A DNA stretch of 64,000 nucleotides from Pseudomonas entomophila L48 (GTDB lineage Bacteria; Pseudomonadota; Gammaproteobacteria; Pseudomonadales; Pseudomonadaceae): assembly GCF_000026105.1 (NCBI RefSeq), contig NC_008027.1, positions 3,733,501 to 3,797,500 of the forward strand, written 5' to 3'. Positions 26,896 through 42,053 of this stretch are shown here, piece by piece. The position numbers and the translations under genes were made by a program. Each line of letters begins with the position of its first letter. The first letter of the stretch is position 1. The notes under the pieces are model-generated. The model saw only the letters and a list, made by a program, of their open reading frames with translations. It had not been told where the DNA came from and did not search any database.

Positions 26896-27309
26896 ATGTC
26901 CGATTCGGCAGGACTCATCGCCCACAACTGGGGCTTTGCCATCTTCCTCCTGGGTGTCGTCGGCCTGTGTGCCTTCATGCTCGGCCTGTCCAGCCTGCTC
27001 GGTAGCAAGGCCTGGGGCCGCGCCAAGAACGAACCCTTCGAATCCGGCATGCTGCCCGTCGGCAGCGCCCGCCTGCGCCTGTCCGCCAAATTCTATCTGG
27101 TCGCGATGCTGTTCGTGATCTTCGATATCGAAGCCCTCTTCCTGTATGCATGGTCTGTGTCCGTCCGCGAAAGCGGCTGGACCGGATTCGTCGAAGCACT
27201 CGTTTTCATAGCAATTCTGTTGGCTGGTCTTGTCTACCTATGGCGCGTCGGGGCGCTCGATTGGGCTCCCGAAGGTCGCCGCAAGCGGCAAGCGAAGCTG
27301 AAACAATGA
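26896..27309 (+). CDS. nuoA: NADH-quinone oxidoreductase subunit A
   Basis: 137 residues with three membrane helices, a membrane-arm subunit of proton-pumping complex I. The conserved loop between helices 1 and 2 ([28 protein letters not shown]) and [14 protein letters not shown] with the key acidic residues of the quinone-cavity roof are intact. AAGGA lies nine bases before the ATG. It heads the 13-gene operon in the standard order A-B-CD-E-F-G-H-I-J-K-L-M-N. Confidence 0.96.
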
Positions 27310-27318
27310 GGCTTTGGC

Positions 27319-27996
27319 ATGCAATACAATCTCACCAGAATCGATCCGGATGCACCCAACGAGCAGTATCCGGTCGGTGAGCGGGAAACCGTCACCGATC
27401 AACTGCTAGAGGACCAGGTCCACAAGAACATCTACATGGGGAAACTCGAAGATGTGCTGCGTGGCGCGGTCAACTGGGGTCGCAAGAACTCCCTCTGGCC
27501 GTACAACTTCGGCCTGTCCTGCTGCTACGTGGAAATGACCACGGCCTTCACGGCACCCCACGACATCGCCCGCTTCGGCGCCGAAGTCATCCGGGCCTCG
27601 CCGCGCCAGGCCGACTTCATGGTCATCGCCGGGACCTGCTTCGTCAAAATGGCGCCGATCATCCAGCGCCTGTACGAGCAGATGCTCGAACCCAAGTGGG
27701 TCATCTCCATGGGTTCGTGCGCCAACTCCGGCGGCATGTACGACATCTACTCGGTCGTTCAGGGGGTCGACAAGTTCCTCCCCGTGGACGTGTACGTGCC
27801 TGGCTGCCCGCCGCGCCCAGAAGCCTTCCTGCAAGGCCTGATGCTGCTGCAGGAATCGATCGGCCAGGAGCGACGCCCGCTTTCCTGGGTTGTCGGTGAT
27901 CAAGGCATCTACCGTGCCGAGATGCCCGCCCAGAAAGACCTGCGTCGCGAACAGCGTATCGCGGTAACCAACCTGCGCAGCCCCGACGAAGTCTGA
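27319..27996 (+). CDS. nuoB: NADH-quinone oxidoreductase subunit B
   Basis: 225 residues, a peripheral-arm subunit that carries the terminal iron-sulfur cluster N2. The cluster ligands are visible: the tandem Cys pair in GLSCCYVEM, the Cys in [10 protein letters not shown] and the Cys in [10 protein letters not shown]. Length fits the E. coli subunit (220). GAGG precedes the ATG at 27319, nine bases after nuoA. A 79-base spacer follows before nuoCD. Confidence 0.96.
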   Translation: MQYNLTRIDPDAPNEQYPVGERETVTDQLLEDQVHKNIYMGKLEDVLRGAVNWGRKNSLWPYNFGLSCCYVEMTTAFTAPHDIARFGAEVIRASPRQADFMVIAGTCFVKMAPIIQRLYEQMLEPKWVISMGSCANSGGMYDIYSVVQGVDKFLPVDVYVPGCPPRPEAFLQGLMLLQESIGQERRPLSWVVGDQGIYRAEMPAQKDLRREQRIAVTNLRSPDEV

Positions 27997-28057
27997 TCCA
28001 GCGACCTGCCGCCCGCTCCCGAAGGAGCCGGCGGCCTGGCTTCATTCTTAACGCTGA

Positions 28058-29857
<1,800 letters not shown>

Positions 29858-29859
29858 GC

Positions 29860-30357
29860 ATGAACAGCACGCTTATCCAAACCGACCGTTTCGCCCTGAG
29901 CGAAACCGAGCGCTCGGCCATCGAGCACGAGATGCACCACTACGAGGACCCGCGCGCGGCGTCCATCGAAGCCCTGAAGATCGTCCAGAAAGAGCGCGGC
30001 TGGGTGCCGGACGGCGCCATCTATGCCATCGGCGAAGTGCTGGGCATCCCCGCCAGCGACGTCGAGGGCGTGGCCACCTTCTACAGCCAGATCTTCCGCC
30101 AGCCGGTCGGCCGCCACATCATCCGCGTGTGCGACAGCATGGTCTGCTACATCGGCGGCCATGAGTCGGTGGTCAGCCAGATCCAGAGCGAACTGGGCAT
30201 CGGCCTCGGCCAGACCACCGCCGACGGGCGTTTCACCCTGCTGCCGGTGTGCTGCCTGGGCAACTGTGACAAGGCCCCGGCGCTGATGATCGACGACGAC
30301 ACCTTTGGCGACGTGCAACCGGCTGGCGTTACCAAACTGCTGGAGGGTTACGTATGA
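29860..30357 (+). CDS. nuoE: NADH-quinone oxidoreductase subunit E
   Basis: 165 residues of the NADH-input module, with a thioredoxin-like fold that binds the off-path 2Fe-2S cluster N1a. The four ligands are in [12 protein letters not shown] (CxxxxC) and [11 protein letters not shown] (CxxxC). Length matches E. coli NuoE (166). Its TGA overlaps the nuoF ATG in an ATGA arrangement (30354-30357), so E and F are translationally coupled as expected for subunits that assemble together. Confidence 0.95.
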   Translation: MNSTLIQTDRFALSETERSAIEHEMHHYEDPRAASIEALKIVQKERGWVPDGAIYAIGEVLGIPASDVEGVATFYSQIFRQPVGRHIIRVCDSMVCYIGGHESVVSQIQSELGIGLGQTTADGRFTLLPVCCLGNCDKAPALMIDDDTFGDVQPAGVTKLLEGYV

Positions 30358-31718
30358 CCATCACTTCCTTCGGCCCGGCCAACCGCATCGCGCGCTCGGC
30401 CGAAACCCACCCGCTGACCTGGCGCCTGCGTGACGACGGCGAGCCGGTCTGGCTGGCCGAGTACGAATCGAAGAACGGCTACGCCGCTGCCCGCAAGGCA
30501 CTGGCCGAGATGTCCGCCGACGACATCGTGCAGAGCGTCAAGGACTCCGGCCTCAAGGGCCGTGGCGGCGCAGGCTTCCCCACGGGCGTGAAGTGGGGCC
30601 TGATGCCCAAAGACGAATCCATGAACATCCGCTACCTGCTGTGCAACGCGGATGAAATGGAACCCAACACCTGGAAAGACCGCATGCTGATGGAGCAACA
30701 GCCCCATCTGCTGGTCGAGGGCATGCTGATCAGCGCCCGTGCGCTGAAGGCCTACCGCGGCTATATCTTCCTGCGTGGCGAATACACCACCGCGGCGAAG
30801 AACCTCAATCGCGCCATCGACGAAGCCAAGGCCGCAGGCCTCTTGGGCAAGAACATCCTCGGTTCCGGTTTCGACTTCGAGCTGTTCGTGCACACCGGCG
30901 CCGGGCGCTACATCTGCGGTGAAGAAACCGCGCTGATCAACTCGCTGGAAGGCCGCCGCGCCAACCCACGTTCCAAGCCGCCCTTCCCTGCCGCCGTCGG
31001 CGTATGGGGCAAGCCGACTTGCGTGAACAACGTCGAGACCCTGTGCAACGTCCCAGCCATCGTCGCCAACGGCAACGACTGGTACAAGTCACTGGCCCGC
31101 GAAGGCAGCGAGGATCACGGCACCAAGCTGATGGGCTTCTCCGGCAAGGTGAAGAACCCCGGTCTGTGGGAGCTGCCGTTCGGCGTCACCGCCCGTGAGC
31201 TGTTCGAAGACTACGCCGGTGGCATGCGCGACGGCTTCAAGCTCAAGTGCTGGCAGCCTGGCGGCGCCGGTACCGGCTTCCTGCTGCCCGAGCACCTCGA
31301 TGCGCAGATGTACGCCGGTGGCATCGCCAAGGTCGGCACCCGTATGGGTACTGGCCTGGCCATGGCGGTCGACGACAGCGTCAACATGGTTTCGCTGCTG
31401 CGCAACATGGAAGAGTTCTTCGCCCGCGAATCCTGCGGCTGGTGCACCCCGTGCCGCGACGGCCTGCCGTGGAGCGTGAAGATGCTGCGCGCCCTGGAGA
31501 AAGGCCAGGGCCGCGCCGAAGACATCGAGACCCTGCTGGGTCTGGTCAACTTCCTCGGCCCAGGCCGTACCTTCTGTGCTCACGCACCGGGTGCCGTCGA
31601 GCCATTGGGCAGTGCCATCAAATACTTCCGGTCCGAGTTCGAGGCCGGTGTCGCTCCCGCTAGCGCGGCCGACACCCTGCGCCCGAACCTGGCCAAGCCG
31701 ATCGTGGTCGGCGCATAA
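30354..31718 (+). CDS. nuoF: NADH-quinone oxidoreductase subunit F
   Basis: 454 residues, the NADH- and FMN-binding subunit. The nucleotide-binding glycine loop [13 protein letters not shown] and [15 protein letters not shown] form the NADH/FMN site; [12 protein letters not shown] plus the Cys in [13 protein letters not shown] hold the 4Fe-4S cluster N3. Length close to E. coli NuoF (445). Start overlaps the nuoE stop. Unusually for this tight operon, a 133-base non-coding spacer with hairpins follows before nuoG. Confidence 0.96.
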   Translation: MTITSFGPANRIARSAETHPLTWRLRDDGEPVWLAEYESKNGYAAARKALAEMSADDIVQSVKDSGLKGRGGAGFPTGVKWGLMPKDESMNIRYLLCNADEMEPNTWKDRMLMEQQPHLLVEGMLISARALKAYRGYIFLRGEYTTAAKNLNRAIDEAKAAGLLGKNILGSGFDFELFVHTGAGRYICGEETALINSLEGRRANPRSKPPFPAAVGVWGKPTCVNNVETLCNVPAIVANGNDWYKSLAREGSEDHGTKLMGFSGKVKNPGLWELPFGVTARELFEDYAGGMRDGFKLKCWQPGGAGTGFLLPEHLDAQMYAGGIAKVGTRMGTGLAMAVDDSVNMVSLLRNMEEFFARESCGWCTPCRDGLPWSVKMLRALEKGQGRAEDIETLLGLVNFLGPGRTFCAHAPGAVEPLGSAIKYFRSEFEAGVAPASAADTLRPNLAKPIVVGA

Positions 31719-31730
31719 CAAGATGAAGCA

Positions 31731-31789
31731 GCGGATGGTCCGTGCCATCCGCCAGCCCGCAGGCCGGCCCGAACGATTCGAGGCCGGCC
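31731..31789 (+). other. Hairpins in the nuoF-nuoG spacer
   Basis: GCGGATGG / CCATCCGC (31731-31752) is a perfect 8-base stem with a six-base loop; two GGCCGGCC blocks 12 bases apart (31762-31789) can form a second stem. No T run follows, so a processing or stability element is more likely than a terminator. Confidence 0.5.
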
Positions 31790-31851
31790 GCAGGCTCACC
31801 GATTTCCATTAGCCACGCCCGCCCACGCGGGCCAACGAAGAACTTTGAACA

Positions 31852-34566
31852 ATGGCCACTATCCACGTAGACGGCAAAGCGCTCGAAGTCAACGGTGCGG
31901 ACAACCTGTTACAGGCCTGTCTGTCGCTCGGCCTCGACATCCCCTATTTCTGCTGGCACCCGGCGCTCGGTAGCGTCGGTGCCTGCCGGCAGTGCGCGGT
32001 CAAGCAGTACACCGACGAGAACGACACCCGTGGTCGTATCGTCATGTCCTGCATGACCCCTGCCTCCGACGGCACCTGGATCTCCATCGACGATGACGAG
32101 TCCAAGGCGTTCCGCGCCAGCGTCGTCGAATGGCTGATGACCAACCACCCGCACGACTGCCCGGTGTGCGAGGAAGGCGGTCACTGCCACCTGCAGGACA
32201 TGACGGTAATGACCGGCCACAACGAGCGCCGCTACCGTTTCACCAAGCGTACCCACCAGAACCAGGACCTCGGCCCGTTCATCGCCCACGAGATGAACCG
32301 CTGCATCGCCTGCTACCGCTGCGTGCGCTACTACAAGGACTACGCCGGCGGCACCGACCTGGGCGTGTATGGCGCCCACGACAACGTGTACTTCGGTCGC
32401 GTTGAAGACGGCGTGCTGGAAAGCGAGTTCTCCGGCAACCTCACCGAGGTCTGCCCGACCGGTGTGTTCACCGACAAGACCCACTCCGAGCGCTACAACC
32501 GCAAGTGGGACATGCAGTTCGCCCCGAGCATCTGCCATGGCTGCTCCAGCGGCTGCAACATCAGCCCCGGCGAACGTTATGGTGAACTGCGCCGCATCGA
32601 GAACCGCTTCAACGGCTCGGTGAACCAGTACTTCCTGTGCGACCGTGGCCGCTTCGGCTATGGCTACGTCAACCGCAAGGACCGCCCACGCCAGCCGCTG
32701 CTGGCCGACGGCACCAAGCTGAGCCTGGACGCTGCACTGGACAAGGCCGCCGACCTGCTGCGCGGCCGTACCATCGTCGGCATTGGCTCGCCACGCGCCA
32801 GCCTGGAAAGCAACTACGGCCTGCGTGAGCTGGTCGGTGCCGAGTACTTCTACTCCGGTATGGAAGCAGGCGAACTGGCCCGCGTGCGCCTGGCGCTGAA
32901 CGTGCTGAATGACAGCCCGCTACCAGTCCCGACCCTGCGCGACATCGAAGACCACGACGCTGTGTTCGTGCTTGGTGAAGACCTCACGCAAACTGCCGCC
33001 CGTGTCGCCCTGGCCGTGCGCCAGGCCACCAAGGGCAAGGCCGAGGCCATGGCCGAGTCGATGAAGGTCCAACCATGGCTGGACGCCGCGGTGAAAAACA
33101 TCGGCCAGCATGCGCTGTACCCGCTGTTCATCGCTTCGCTGGCTGAAACCAAGCTGGACGACGTCGCCGAGGAGTGTGTACACGCCGCCCCTGCCGACCT
33201 GGCCCGCATCGGTTTCGCCGTGGCTCACGCCATCGACCCGAGCGCTCCGGCCGTCACTGGCCTGGACCAGGAAGCTCAAGCCCTGGCCCAACGCATCGCC
33301 GATGCCCTGGTCGCCGCCCAGCGTCCGCTGGTGGTCGCCGGTACTTCCCTGGCGGACCCTGCGCTGATCGAAGCCGCCGCCAACATCGCCAAGGCCCTCA
33401 AGCTGCGCGAGAAGAACGGTTCCCTGAGCCTGGTCGTCCCTGAGGCCAACAGCCTCGGCATGGCGATGATGGGCGGCGAGTCTGTCGACGCCGCGCTGGA
33501 CGCGGTCATCAGCGGCAAGGCCGACGCCATCGTCGTACTGGAGAACGACCTGTACGCCCGCGTACCGGCCGCCAAGGTCGACGCCGCCCTCGCTGCGGCC
33601 AAGGTAGTGATCGTTGCCGACCACTCCAAGACCGCCACTCTGGACCGCGCGCACCTGGTACTGCCGGCCGCCTCCTTCGCCGAAGGCGACGGTACCCTGG
33701 TCAGCCAGGAAGGCCGTGCCCAGCGCTTCTTCCAGGTGTTCGACCCGCAGTACCTGGACAGCAGCATCCAGATCCACGAAGGCTGGCGCTGGATGCACGC
33801 CCTGCGTGCCACCCTGCTGAACAAGCCGGTGGACTGGACCCAGCTGGACCACGTCACCAGCGCCTGCGCCGAAGCCGCCCCGCAACTGGCCGGCATCGTC
33901 AACGCCGCGCCAAGCGCCGCGTTCCGCATCAAGGGCATGAAGCTGGCCCGCGAGCCGCTGCGCTACTCCGGCCGTACCGCCATGCGCGCCAACATCAGCG
34001 TGCACGAGCCGCGCACGCCACAGGACAAGGACACCGCGTTCGCCTTCTCCATGGAAGGTTACTCGGGCTCCGCCGAACCGCGCCAGCAAGTGCCGTTCGC
34101 CTGGTCGCCGGGTTGGAACTCGCCGCAGGCCTGGAACAAGTTCCAGGACGAAGTGGGTGGCCACCTGCGTGCCGGTGACCCGGGCGTGCGTCTGATCGAG
34201 TCGCAAGGCGACAAGCTCAACTGGTTCACCGCCATTCCGGGCGCGTTCAACCCGGCTCGCGGCACCTGGACCGCGGTACCGTTCTTCCACCTGTTCGGCA
34301 GCGAAGAGAGTTCCTCGCGCGCCGCCCCGGTACAAGAGCGTATCCCTGCCGCCTACGTCGGCCTGGCCAAGTCCGAGGCCGACCGCCTGGGCGTCAACGA
34401 CGGCGCGCTGCTGAGCCTGACCGTCGCCGGCGTTTCGCTGCGCCTGCCGCTGCGTATCAATGAAGAACTGGGCGCTGGCCTGGTTGCGCTGCCCAAAGGC
34501 CTGGCCGGCATTCCGCCCGCCATCTTCGGTGCATCCGTCGAAGGTCTGCAGGAGGCAGCACAATGA
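31852..34566 (+). CDS. nuoG: NADH-quinone oxidoreductase subunit G
   Basis: 904 residues, the largest peripheral subunit. An N-terminal 2Fe-2S ferredoxin domain ([15 protein letters not shown], ...SCMTP) is followed by the His-ligated N5 region ([17 protein letters not shown]), N4 ([11 protein letters not shown]...CPTG) and the extra N7 cluster (CHGCSSGCN), then a molybdopterin-like domain without cofactor to the C-terminus. Length is near E. coli NuoG (about 908). The stop overlaps the nuoH start by 4 bases (ATGA). Confidence 0.96.
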   Translation: MATIHVDGKALEVNGADNLLQACLSLGLDIPYFCWHPALGSVGACRQCAVKQYTDENDTRGRIVMSCMTPASDGTWISIDDDESKAFRASVVEWLMTNHPHDCPVCEEGGHCHLQDMTVMTGHNERRYRFTKRTHQNQDLGPFIAHEMNRCIACYRCVRYYKDYAGGTDLGVYGAHDNVYFGRVEDGVLESEFSGNLTEVCPTGVFTDKTHSERYNRKWDMQFAPSICHGCSSGCNISPGERYGELRRIENRFNGSVNQYFLCDRGRFGYGYVNRKDRPRQPLLADGTKLSLDAALDKAADLLRGRTIVGIGSPRASLESNYGLRELVGAEYFYSGMEAGELARVRLALNVLNDSPLPVPTLRDIEDHDAVFVLGEDLTQTAARVALAVRQATKGKAEAMAESMKVQPWLDAAVKNIGQHALYPLFIASLAETKLDDVAEECVHAAPADLARIGFAVAHAIDPSAPAVTGLDQEAQALAQRIADALVAAQRPLVVAGTSLADPALIEAAANIAKALKLREKNGSLSLVVPEANSLGMAMMGGESVDAALDAVISGKADAIVVLENDLYARVPAAKVDAALAAAKVVIVADHSKTATLDRAHLVLPAASFAEGDGTLVSQEGRAQRFFQVFDPQYLDSSIQIHEGWRWMHALRATLLNKPVDWTQLDHVTSACAEAAPQLAGIVNAAPSAAFRIKGMKLAREPLRYSGRTAMRANISVHEPRTPQDKDTAFAFSMEGYSGSAEPRQQVPFAWSPGWNSPQAWNKFQDEVGGHLRAGDPGVRLIESQGDKLNWFTAIPGAFNPARGTWTAVPFFHLFGSEESSSRAAPVQERIPAAYVGLAKSEADRLGVNDGALLSLTVAGVSLRLPLRINEELGAGLVALPKGLAGIPPAIFGASVEGLQEAAQ

Positions 34567-35570
34567 GCTGGTTCACCCCCGAAGTGATCGATGTGATCCT
34601 CACTGTCGTGCGGGCCATCGTGGTCCTGCTGGCCGTGGTGGTCTGCGGCGCGCTGCTCAGCTTCGTCGAACGGCGCCTGCTGGGCTGGTGGCAGGACCGC
34701 TACGGCCCGAACCGTGTCGGCCCGTTCGGCATGTTCCAGATCGCCGCCGACATGCTGAAGATGTTCTTCAAGGAAGACTGGAACCCGCCCTTCGTCGATC
34801 GCATGATCTTCACCCTGGCGCCGGTCGTGGCCATGAGTGCCCTGCTGATCGCCTTCGTGGTCATCCCGATCACCCCGCTGTGGGGCGTGGCCGACCTGAA
34901 CATCGGCCTGCTGTTCTTCTTCGCCATGGCCGGCCTGTCGGTCTATGCCGTGCTGTTCGCCGGCTGGTCGTCGAACAACAAGTACGCCCTGCTGGGCAGC
35001 CTGCGGGCCTCGGCGCAGACCGTGTCGTACGAAGTGTTCCTCGGTCTGGCACTGATGGGCGTGGTGGTGCAGGTGGGTTCGTTCAACATGCGCGACATCG
35101 TTGAATACCAGGCCAACAACCTGTGGTTCATCATTCCGCAGTTCTTCGGTTTCTGCACCTTCTTCATCGCTGGCGTCGCCGTGACCCACCGTCACCCGTT
35201 CGACCAGCCGGAAGCGGAACAGGAACTGGCCGACGGCTACCACATCGAATATGCCGGCATGAAATGGGGCATGTTCTTCGTCGGTGAGTACATCGGCATC
35301 ATCCTGATCTCGGCGCTGCTGGTAACCCTGTTCTTCGGTGGCTGGCACGGTCCGTTCGGCATCCTGCCGCAAGTGCCGTTCCTGTGGTTCGCCCTGAAGA
35401 CCGCGTTCTTCATCATGCTGTTCATCCTGCTGCGCGCCTCGATCCCGCGCCCACGCTATGACCAGGTGATGGACTTCAGCTGGAAGTTCTGCCTGCCGCT
35501 GACCCTGATCAATTTGCTGGTGACCGCTGCGGTTGTGCTCTACAACACGCCAGCCGTCGCGGCCCAGTGA
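34563..35570 (+). CDS. nuoH: NADH-quinone oxidoreductase subunit H
   Basis: 335 residues, about eight membrane helices, the subunit at the junction of the arms that helps form the quinone chamber. Conserved family stretches are [38 protein letters not shown] and [13 protein letters not shown]. Its ATG overlaps the nuoG stop and nuoI follows after 11 bases. Confidence 0.96.
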   Translation: MSWFTPEVIDVILTVVRAIVVLLAVVVCGALLSFVERRLLGWWQDRYGPNRVGPFGMFQIAADMLKMFFKEDWNPPFVDRMIFTLAPVVAMSALLIAFVVIPITPLWGVADLNIGLLFFFAMAGLSVYAVLFAGWSSNNKYALLGSLRASAQTVSYEVFLGLALMGVVVQVGSFNMRDIVEYQANNLWFIIPQFFGFCTFFIAGVAVTHRHPFDQPEAEQELADGYHIEYAGMKWGMFFVGEYIGIILISALLVTLFFGGWHGPFGILPQVPFLWFALKTAFFIMLFILLRASIPRPRYDQVMDFSWKFCLPLTLINLLVTAAVVLYNTPAVAAQ

Positions 35571-35581
35571 GGATTTGACCC

Positions 35582-36130
35582 ATGTTCAAGTATATCGGCG
35601 ACATCGTTAAGGGCACCGGCACCCAGCTGCGCAGCCTGGTGATGGTGTTCTCCCACGGGTTCCGCAAACGCGACACCCTGCAGTACCCCGAAGAGCCCGT
35701 GTACCTGCCGCCACGCTACCGTGGCCGCATCGTCCTCACCCGCGACCCCGACGGCGAGGAGCGCTGCGTGGCGTGCAACCTCTGCGCGGTGGCCTGCCCG
35801 GTCGGCTGCATCTCGCTGCAAAAGGCCGAGACCGAGGACGGCCGTTGGTACCCCGAGTTCTTCCGCATCAACTTCTCGCGCTGCATCTTCTGCGGCCTGT
35901 GCGAAGAGGCGTGCCCGACCACCGCGATCCAGCTCACTCCGGATTTCGAAATGGCCGAGTTCAAGCGTCAGGACCTGGTGTACGAGAAAGAAGATCTGCT
36001 GATCTCCGGCCCCGGCAAGAACCCTGACTACAACTTCTACCGTGTTGCGGGTATGGCGATCGCTGGCAAGCCGAAGGGCTCTGCGCAGAACGAGGCCGAG
36101 CCGATCAACGTGAAGAGCTTGCTCCCATAA
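35582..36130 (+). CDS. nuoI: NADH-quinone oxidoreductase subunit I
   Basis: 182 residues with an amphipathic N-terminal anchor and two ferredoxin motifs, [16 protein letters not shown] and [16 protein letters not shown], which carry clusters N6a and N6b that pass electrons to N2. Length matches E. coli NuoI (180). GAGGA precedes the ATG. Confidence 0.96.
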   Translation: MFKYIGDIVKGTGTQLRSLVMVFSHGFRKRDTLQYPEEPVYLPPRYRGRIVLTRDPDGEERCVACNLCAVACPVGCISLQKAETEDGRWYPEFFRINFSRCIFCGLCEEACPTTAIQLTPDFEMAEFKRQDLVYEKEDLLISGPGKNPDYNFYRVAGMAIAGKPKGSAQNEAEPINVKSLLP

Positions 36131-36140
36131 GGACAGAAAG

Positions 36141-36641
36141 ATGGAATTCGCTTTCTACTTCGCATCCGGTGTCGCCGTTGTCTCCACGCTTCGCGTGGTG
36201 ACCGGCACCAACCCCGTGCACGCCCTGCTCTACCTGATCATTTCGCTGATCTCCGTGGCGATGATCTTCTTCTCCCTCGGTGCGCCGTTCGCCGGCGCCC
36301 TGGAAGTGATCGCCTACGCCGGCGCCATCATGGTGCTGTTCGTCTTCGTGGTGATGATGCTCAACCTCGGGCCGGCCTCGGTCGCCCAGGAACGTGGCTG
36401 GCTCAAGCCGGGCATCTGGGCGGGGCCGGTGATTCTCGCCGCCCTGCTGCTGCTGGAGCTGCTGTACGTGCTGTTCGTCACCCCGAGTGGCGCGGCCATC
36501 AGCGGTACCACCGTGGACGCCAAGGCCGTCGGCATCAGCCTGTTCGGCCCGTACCTGCTGGTGGTCGAACTGGCGTCGATGCTGCTGCTCGCCGCGGCCG
36601 TCACCGCCTTCCACCTGGGCCGCAACGAGGCGAAGGAGTAA
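36141..36641 (+). CDS. nuoJ: NADH-quinone oxidoreductase subunit J
   Basis: 166 residues and five membrane helices of the proton-translocating arm. The conserved third helix [20 protein letters not shown] has the small-residue pattern involved in the alpha/pi-bulge switch. Located between nuoI and nuoK with short gaps (10 and 3 bases). Confidence 0.95.
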   Translation: MEFAFYFASGVAVVSTLRVVTGTNPVHALLYLIISLISVAMIFFSLGAPFAGALEVIAYAGAIMVLFVFVVMMLNLGPASVAQERGWLKPGIWAGPVILAALLLLELLYVLFVTPSGAAISGTTVDAKAVGISLFGPYLLVVELASMLLLAAAVTAFHLGRNEAKE

Positions 36642-36644
36642 ATC

Positions 36645-36949
36645 ATGGGTGCTATCCCTCTCGAGCATGGTCTGGCGGTCGCCGGCATCCTGTTCTGCTT
36701 AGGTCTGGTTGGCCTGATGGTCCGCCGCAACATCCTCTTCGTGCTCATGAGCCTGGAAGTCATGATGAACGCCTCCGCCCTGGCGTTCATCGTCGCCGGT
36801 GCCCGTTGGGTCCAGCCCGACGGCCAGGTGATGTTCATTCTGGTGATCAGCCTGGCAGCCGCCGAGGCCAGCATTGGCCTGGCGATCCTGCTGCAGCTGT
36901 ATCGCCGCTTCCACACTCTCGACATCGATGCTGCCAGTGAGATGCGCGG

Positions 36950-36953
<4 letters not shown>
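36645..36953 (+). CDS. nuoK: NADH-quinone oxidoreductase subunit K
   Basis: 102 residues and three helices. The two membrane Glu residues needed for proton transfer are visible in [13 protein letters not shown] and [14 protein letters not shown]. The stop overlaps the nuoL ATG (36950-36953). Confidence 0.95.
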
Positions 36954-38803
<1,850 letters not shown>

Positions 38804-38843
38804 CTATGAATCTTGCGACTTTGCCAAAGGAAACCAACCCGTC

Positions 38844-40376
38844 ATGATTTTGCCTTGGCTGATCCTGATCCCCTTCATCGGCGGCTTCCTGTGCTGGCTG
38901 GGTGAGCGCTTCGGCTCCACCCTGCCGCGCTGGATCGCGCTGCTGACCATGTCCCTGCTGCTTGGCATCGGCCTGTGGCTGTGGGCGAACGGCAACTACA
39001 CCCTGGCGCCCGCCCCTGGCGCGGAGCCCGCCTGGGCCCTCGAGTACAAAGTCGAGTGGATCAAGCGCTTCGGCATCAGCATCCACCTGGCCCTCGACGG
39101 CCTGTCGCTGCTGATGATCCTGCTCACCGGCCTGCTCGGTGTGCTGTCGGTGCTGTGCTCGTGGAAAGAGATCCAGCGCCACGTCGGCTTCTTCCACCTC
39201 AACCTGATGTGGATCCTCGGCGGCGTGGTCGGTGTGTTCCTGGCACTCGACCTGTTCCTGTTCTTCTTCTTCTGGGAAATGATGCTGGTGCCGATGTATT
39301 TCCTCATCGCGCTCTGGGGTCACAGCTCCACCGACGGCAAGAAGACCCGGATCTACGCGGCGACCAAGTTCTTCATCTTCACCCAGGCCAGCGGCCTGAT
39401 CATGCTGGTGGCGATCCTCGGCCTGGTGCTGGTCAACTACAACACCACTGGCGTGCTCACCTTCAACTACAGCGACCTGCTCAAGGCCGAACTGCCGGCC
39501 GGCGTCGAGTACGTGCTGATGCTGGGCTTCTTCATCGCCTTCGCGGTGAAGCTGCCGGTGGTGCCGTTCCACTCCTGGCTGCCTGACGCCCACGCCCAAG
39601 CACCGACCGCCGGTTCCGTGGACCTGGCGGGCATCCTGCTGAAGACCGCGGCCTACGGCCTGCTGCGCTTCGCCCTGCCGCTGTTCCCGAACGCCTCGGC
39701 CGAGTTCGCGCCGATCGCCATGACCCTGGGCCTGATCGGTATCTTCTACGGTGCCTTCCTGGCCTTCGCCCAGACCGACATCAAGCGCCTGGTGGCGTTC
39801 TCCAGCGTCTCGCACATGGGCTTCGTGCTGATCGGCATCTACTCCGGCAGCCAGCAGGCCCTGCAAGGCGCGGTGATCCAGATGCTGGCCCACGGCCTGT
39901 CGGCCGCCGCGCTGTTCATCCTGGCCGGCCAGCTGTACGAGCGCCTGCACACCCGTGACATGCGCGAAATGGGTGGCCTGTGGCACCGCATCGCCTACCT
40001 GCCTGCGATCAGCCTGTTCTTCGCCGCCGCGTCGCTGGGGCTGCCGGGCACCGGCAACTTCGTCGGCGAGTTCCTGATCCTGATCGGCAGCTTCGCCCAC
40101 GTACCGTGGATCACCGTGATCGCCACCACCGGCCTGGTATTCGGTTCGGTCTACTCGCTGATCATGATCCACCGCGCCTACTTCGGCCCGGCCAAGGCCG
40201 ACACCGTGCTGGCCGGCATGGACGGTCGCGAGCTGATCATGGTGCTGGGCCTGGCGGGCCTGCTGATCCTGCTGGGCGTGTATCCGCAGCCGTTCCTGGA
40301 CACCTCTGCCGCCACCATGAGCGGTGTGCAGCAGTGGCTCGGTTCCGCTTTCACTCAACTCGCTTCGGCCCGGTAA
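38844..40376 (+). CDS. nuoM: NADH-quinone oxidoreductase subunit M
   Basis: 510 residues, a second antiporter-like pump with about 14 helices. Conserved features include the Glu in [15 protein letters not shown], the Lys in [18 protein letters not shown] and [18 protein letters not shown]. Length matches E. coli NuoM (509). AAAGGA lies 11 bases before the ATG. nuoN follows after seven bases. Confidence 0.96.
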   Translation: MILPWLILIPFIGGFLCWLGERFGSTLPRWIALLTMSLLLGIGLWLWANGNYTLAPAPGAEPAWALEYKVEWIKRFGISIHLALDGLSLLMILLTGLLGVLSVLCSWKEIQRHVGFFHLNLMWILGGVVGVFLALDLFLFFFFWEMMLVPMYFLIALWGHSSTDGKKTRIYAATKFFIFTQASGLIMLVAILGLVLVNYNTTGVLTFNYSDLLKAELPAGVEYVLMLGFFIAFAVKLPVVPFHSWLPDAHAQAPTAGSVDLAGILLKTAAYGLLRFALPLFPNASAEFAPIAMTLGLIGIFYGAFLAFAQTDIKRLVAFSSVSHMGFVLIGIYSGSQQALQGAVIQMLAHGLSAAALFILAGQLYERLHTRDMREMGGLWHRIAYLPAISLFFAAASLGLPGTGNFVGEFLILIGSFAHVPWITVIATTGLVFGSVYSLIMIHRAYFGPAKADTVLAGMDGRELIMVLGLAGLLILLGVYPQPFLDTSAATMSGVQQWLGSAFTQLASAR

Positions 40377-40383
40377 GAGCGCT

Positions 40384-41853
40384 ATGGAATTCACCACTCA
40401 ACACTTCATCGCATTGGCGCCGATGCTGATCACCACCCTCACCACGGTGGTGGTGATGCTGGCGATCGCCTGGAAGCGCAACCACTCGCAGACCTTCCTG
40501 CTGTCCACCGTGGGCCTGAACCTGGCCCTGCTGTCGATCCTGCCGGCCCTTAAAGTCGCGCCGCTGGCGGTCACAACGCTTGTGACCATCGACAAGTTCG
40601 CCTGCCTGTACATGGCGATCATCCTGGTGGCGACGCTGGCCTGCGTCACCCTCGCCCACGCCTATCTGGGCGAAGGCTCTAAGGGCTTCCCGGGCAACCG
40701 TGAAGAGCTGTACCTGCTGCTGCTGATGTCGGCGCTGGGTGGCCTGGTGCTGGTCAGCGCCAACCACCTGGCCGGGCTGTTCATCGGCCTGGAGCTGCTG
40801 TCGGTGCCGGTCTACGGCCTGGTGGCGTACGCCTTCTTCAACAAGCGCTCGCTGGAAGCCGGCATCAAGTACATGGTGCTGTCGGCCGCCGGTTCCGCCT
40901 TCCTGCTGTTCGGTATGGCGCTGCTGTACGCCGATGCCGGCAGCCTGACCTTCGACCAGCTGGGCAAGGCCCTGGCCGCCACCAGCATGCCGAGCCTGCT
41001 GGCGCAGCTGGGCCTGGGCATGATGCTGGTGGGCCTGGCCTTCAAGCTGTCGCTGGTACCCTTCCACCTGTGGACCCCGGACGTGTACGAGGGTGCTCCG
41101 GCACCGGTCGCCGCGTTCCTGGCCACCGCCAGCAAGGTCGCGGTGTTCGCCGTGGTCGTGCGCCTGTTCATGCTCTCCCCCGCCGCCAGCAGCGGTGTAC
41201 TGAGCACCGTGCTGGCGGTGATCGCGGTCGCCTCGATCCTGATCGGCAACCTGCTGGCGCTGACCCAGAGCAACCTCAAGCGTCTGCTGGGTTACTCGTC
41301 GATCGCCCACTTCGGTTACCTGGTCATCGCCCTGGTCGCCAGCAAGGGCCTGGCCATGGAAGCCATGGGCGTGTACCTGGTCACCTACGTGATCACCAGC
41401 CTGGGCGCGTTCGGCGTGATCACCCTGATGTCCTCGCCATACGCCGGCCGTGACGCCGACGCCCTGTACGAGTACCGCGGCCTGTTCTGGCGCCGTCCGT
41501 ACCTGACCGCGGTGCTGACCGTGATGATGCTGTCGCTGGCCGGTATCCCGCTGACCGCAGGCTTCATCGGCAAGTTCTACATCATCGCCACCGGTGTCGA
41601 GTCGCAGCTGTGGTGGCTGGTCGGCGCCCTGGTGCTGGGCAGCGCCATCGGCGTGTACTACTACCTGCGCGTCATGGTCACCCTGTACCTGGTCGAGCCG
41701 AACCTGCGTCGCCACGACGCCCCGCTGAAGTGGGAACAGCGCACCGGCGGCGTGATGCTGCTGGCGATCGCCATCCTTGCCTTCGTGCTGGGTGTATACC
41801 CGCAGCCGCTGCTGGAGATGGTGCAGCAGGCAGGCCTGCAACTGATCGGCTGA
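40384..41853 (+). CDS. nuoN: NADH-quinone oxidoreductase subunit N
   Basis: 489 residues, the third antiporter-like subunit. The signature regions [35 protein letters not shown] and [20 protein letters not shown] are intact. ATG 40384 (MEFTTQHF) is chosen; the open frame upstream to 40324 overlaps nuoM. The last gene of the operon, followed by a clear terminator. Confidence 0.96.
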   Translation: MEFTTQHFIALAPMLITTLTTVVVMLAIAWKRNHSQTFLLSTVGLNLALLSILPALKVAPLAVTTLVTIDKFACLYMAIILVATLACVTLAHAYLGEGSKGFPGNREELYLLLLMSALGGLVLVSANHLAGLFIGLELLSVPVYGLVAYAFFNKRSLEAGIKYMVLSAAGSAFLLFGMALLYADAGSLTFDQLGKALAATSMPSLLAQLGLGMMLVGLAFKLSLVPFHLWTPDVYEGAPAPVAAFLATASKVAVFAVVVRLFMLSPAASSGVLSTVLAVIAVASILIGNLLALTQSNLKRLLGYSSIAHFGYLVIALVASKGLAMEAMGVYLVTYVITSLGAFGVITLMSSPYAGRDADALYEYRGLFWRRPYLTAVLTVMMLSLAGIPLTAGFIGKFYIIATGVESQLWWLVGALVLGSAIGVYYYLRVMVTLYLVEPNLRRHDAPLKWEQRTGGVMLLAIAILAFVLGVYPQPLLEMVQQAGLQLIG

Positions 41854-41873
41854 TCGGTTCCAAGCGTCACAAG

Positions 41874-41901
41874 ACACCCCGCCTCGGCGGGGTGTTTTTT
41901 T
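41874..41901 (+). terminator. Intrinsic terminator of the nuo operon
   Basis: ACACCCCGCC / GGCGGGGTGT stem with a two-base apex followed by an uninterrupted T run, 20 bases after the nuoN stop. Confidence 0.95.
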
Positions 41902-41906
41902 GCGTG

Positions 41907-41977
41907 CGGTTCGCCGGCAAGCCGGCTCCCACGGTGGTTCGTCTGCTCCTCGTAGGAGCCGGCTTGCCGGCGAACCG
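41907..41977. repeat. REP inverted pair
   Basis: CGGTTCGCCGGCAAGCCGGC and GCCGGCTTGCCGGCGAACCG arms around a 25-base spacer, directly after the nuo terminator. Confidence 0.92.
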
Positions 41978-42053
41978 ATTACAGATCGACCACTGTGCTT
42001 CGTCTGCCCTTTGCAGCGTCAGACTCCCGCACTCGATCTGGAACCCCGTCCCC

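Noticed and set aside
41610..42053. Upstream extension of the TonB receptor
   Set aside because: The frame runs through nuoN, the terminator and a REP pair; the signal peptide begins at 42054.
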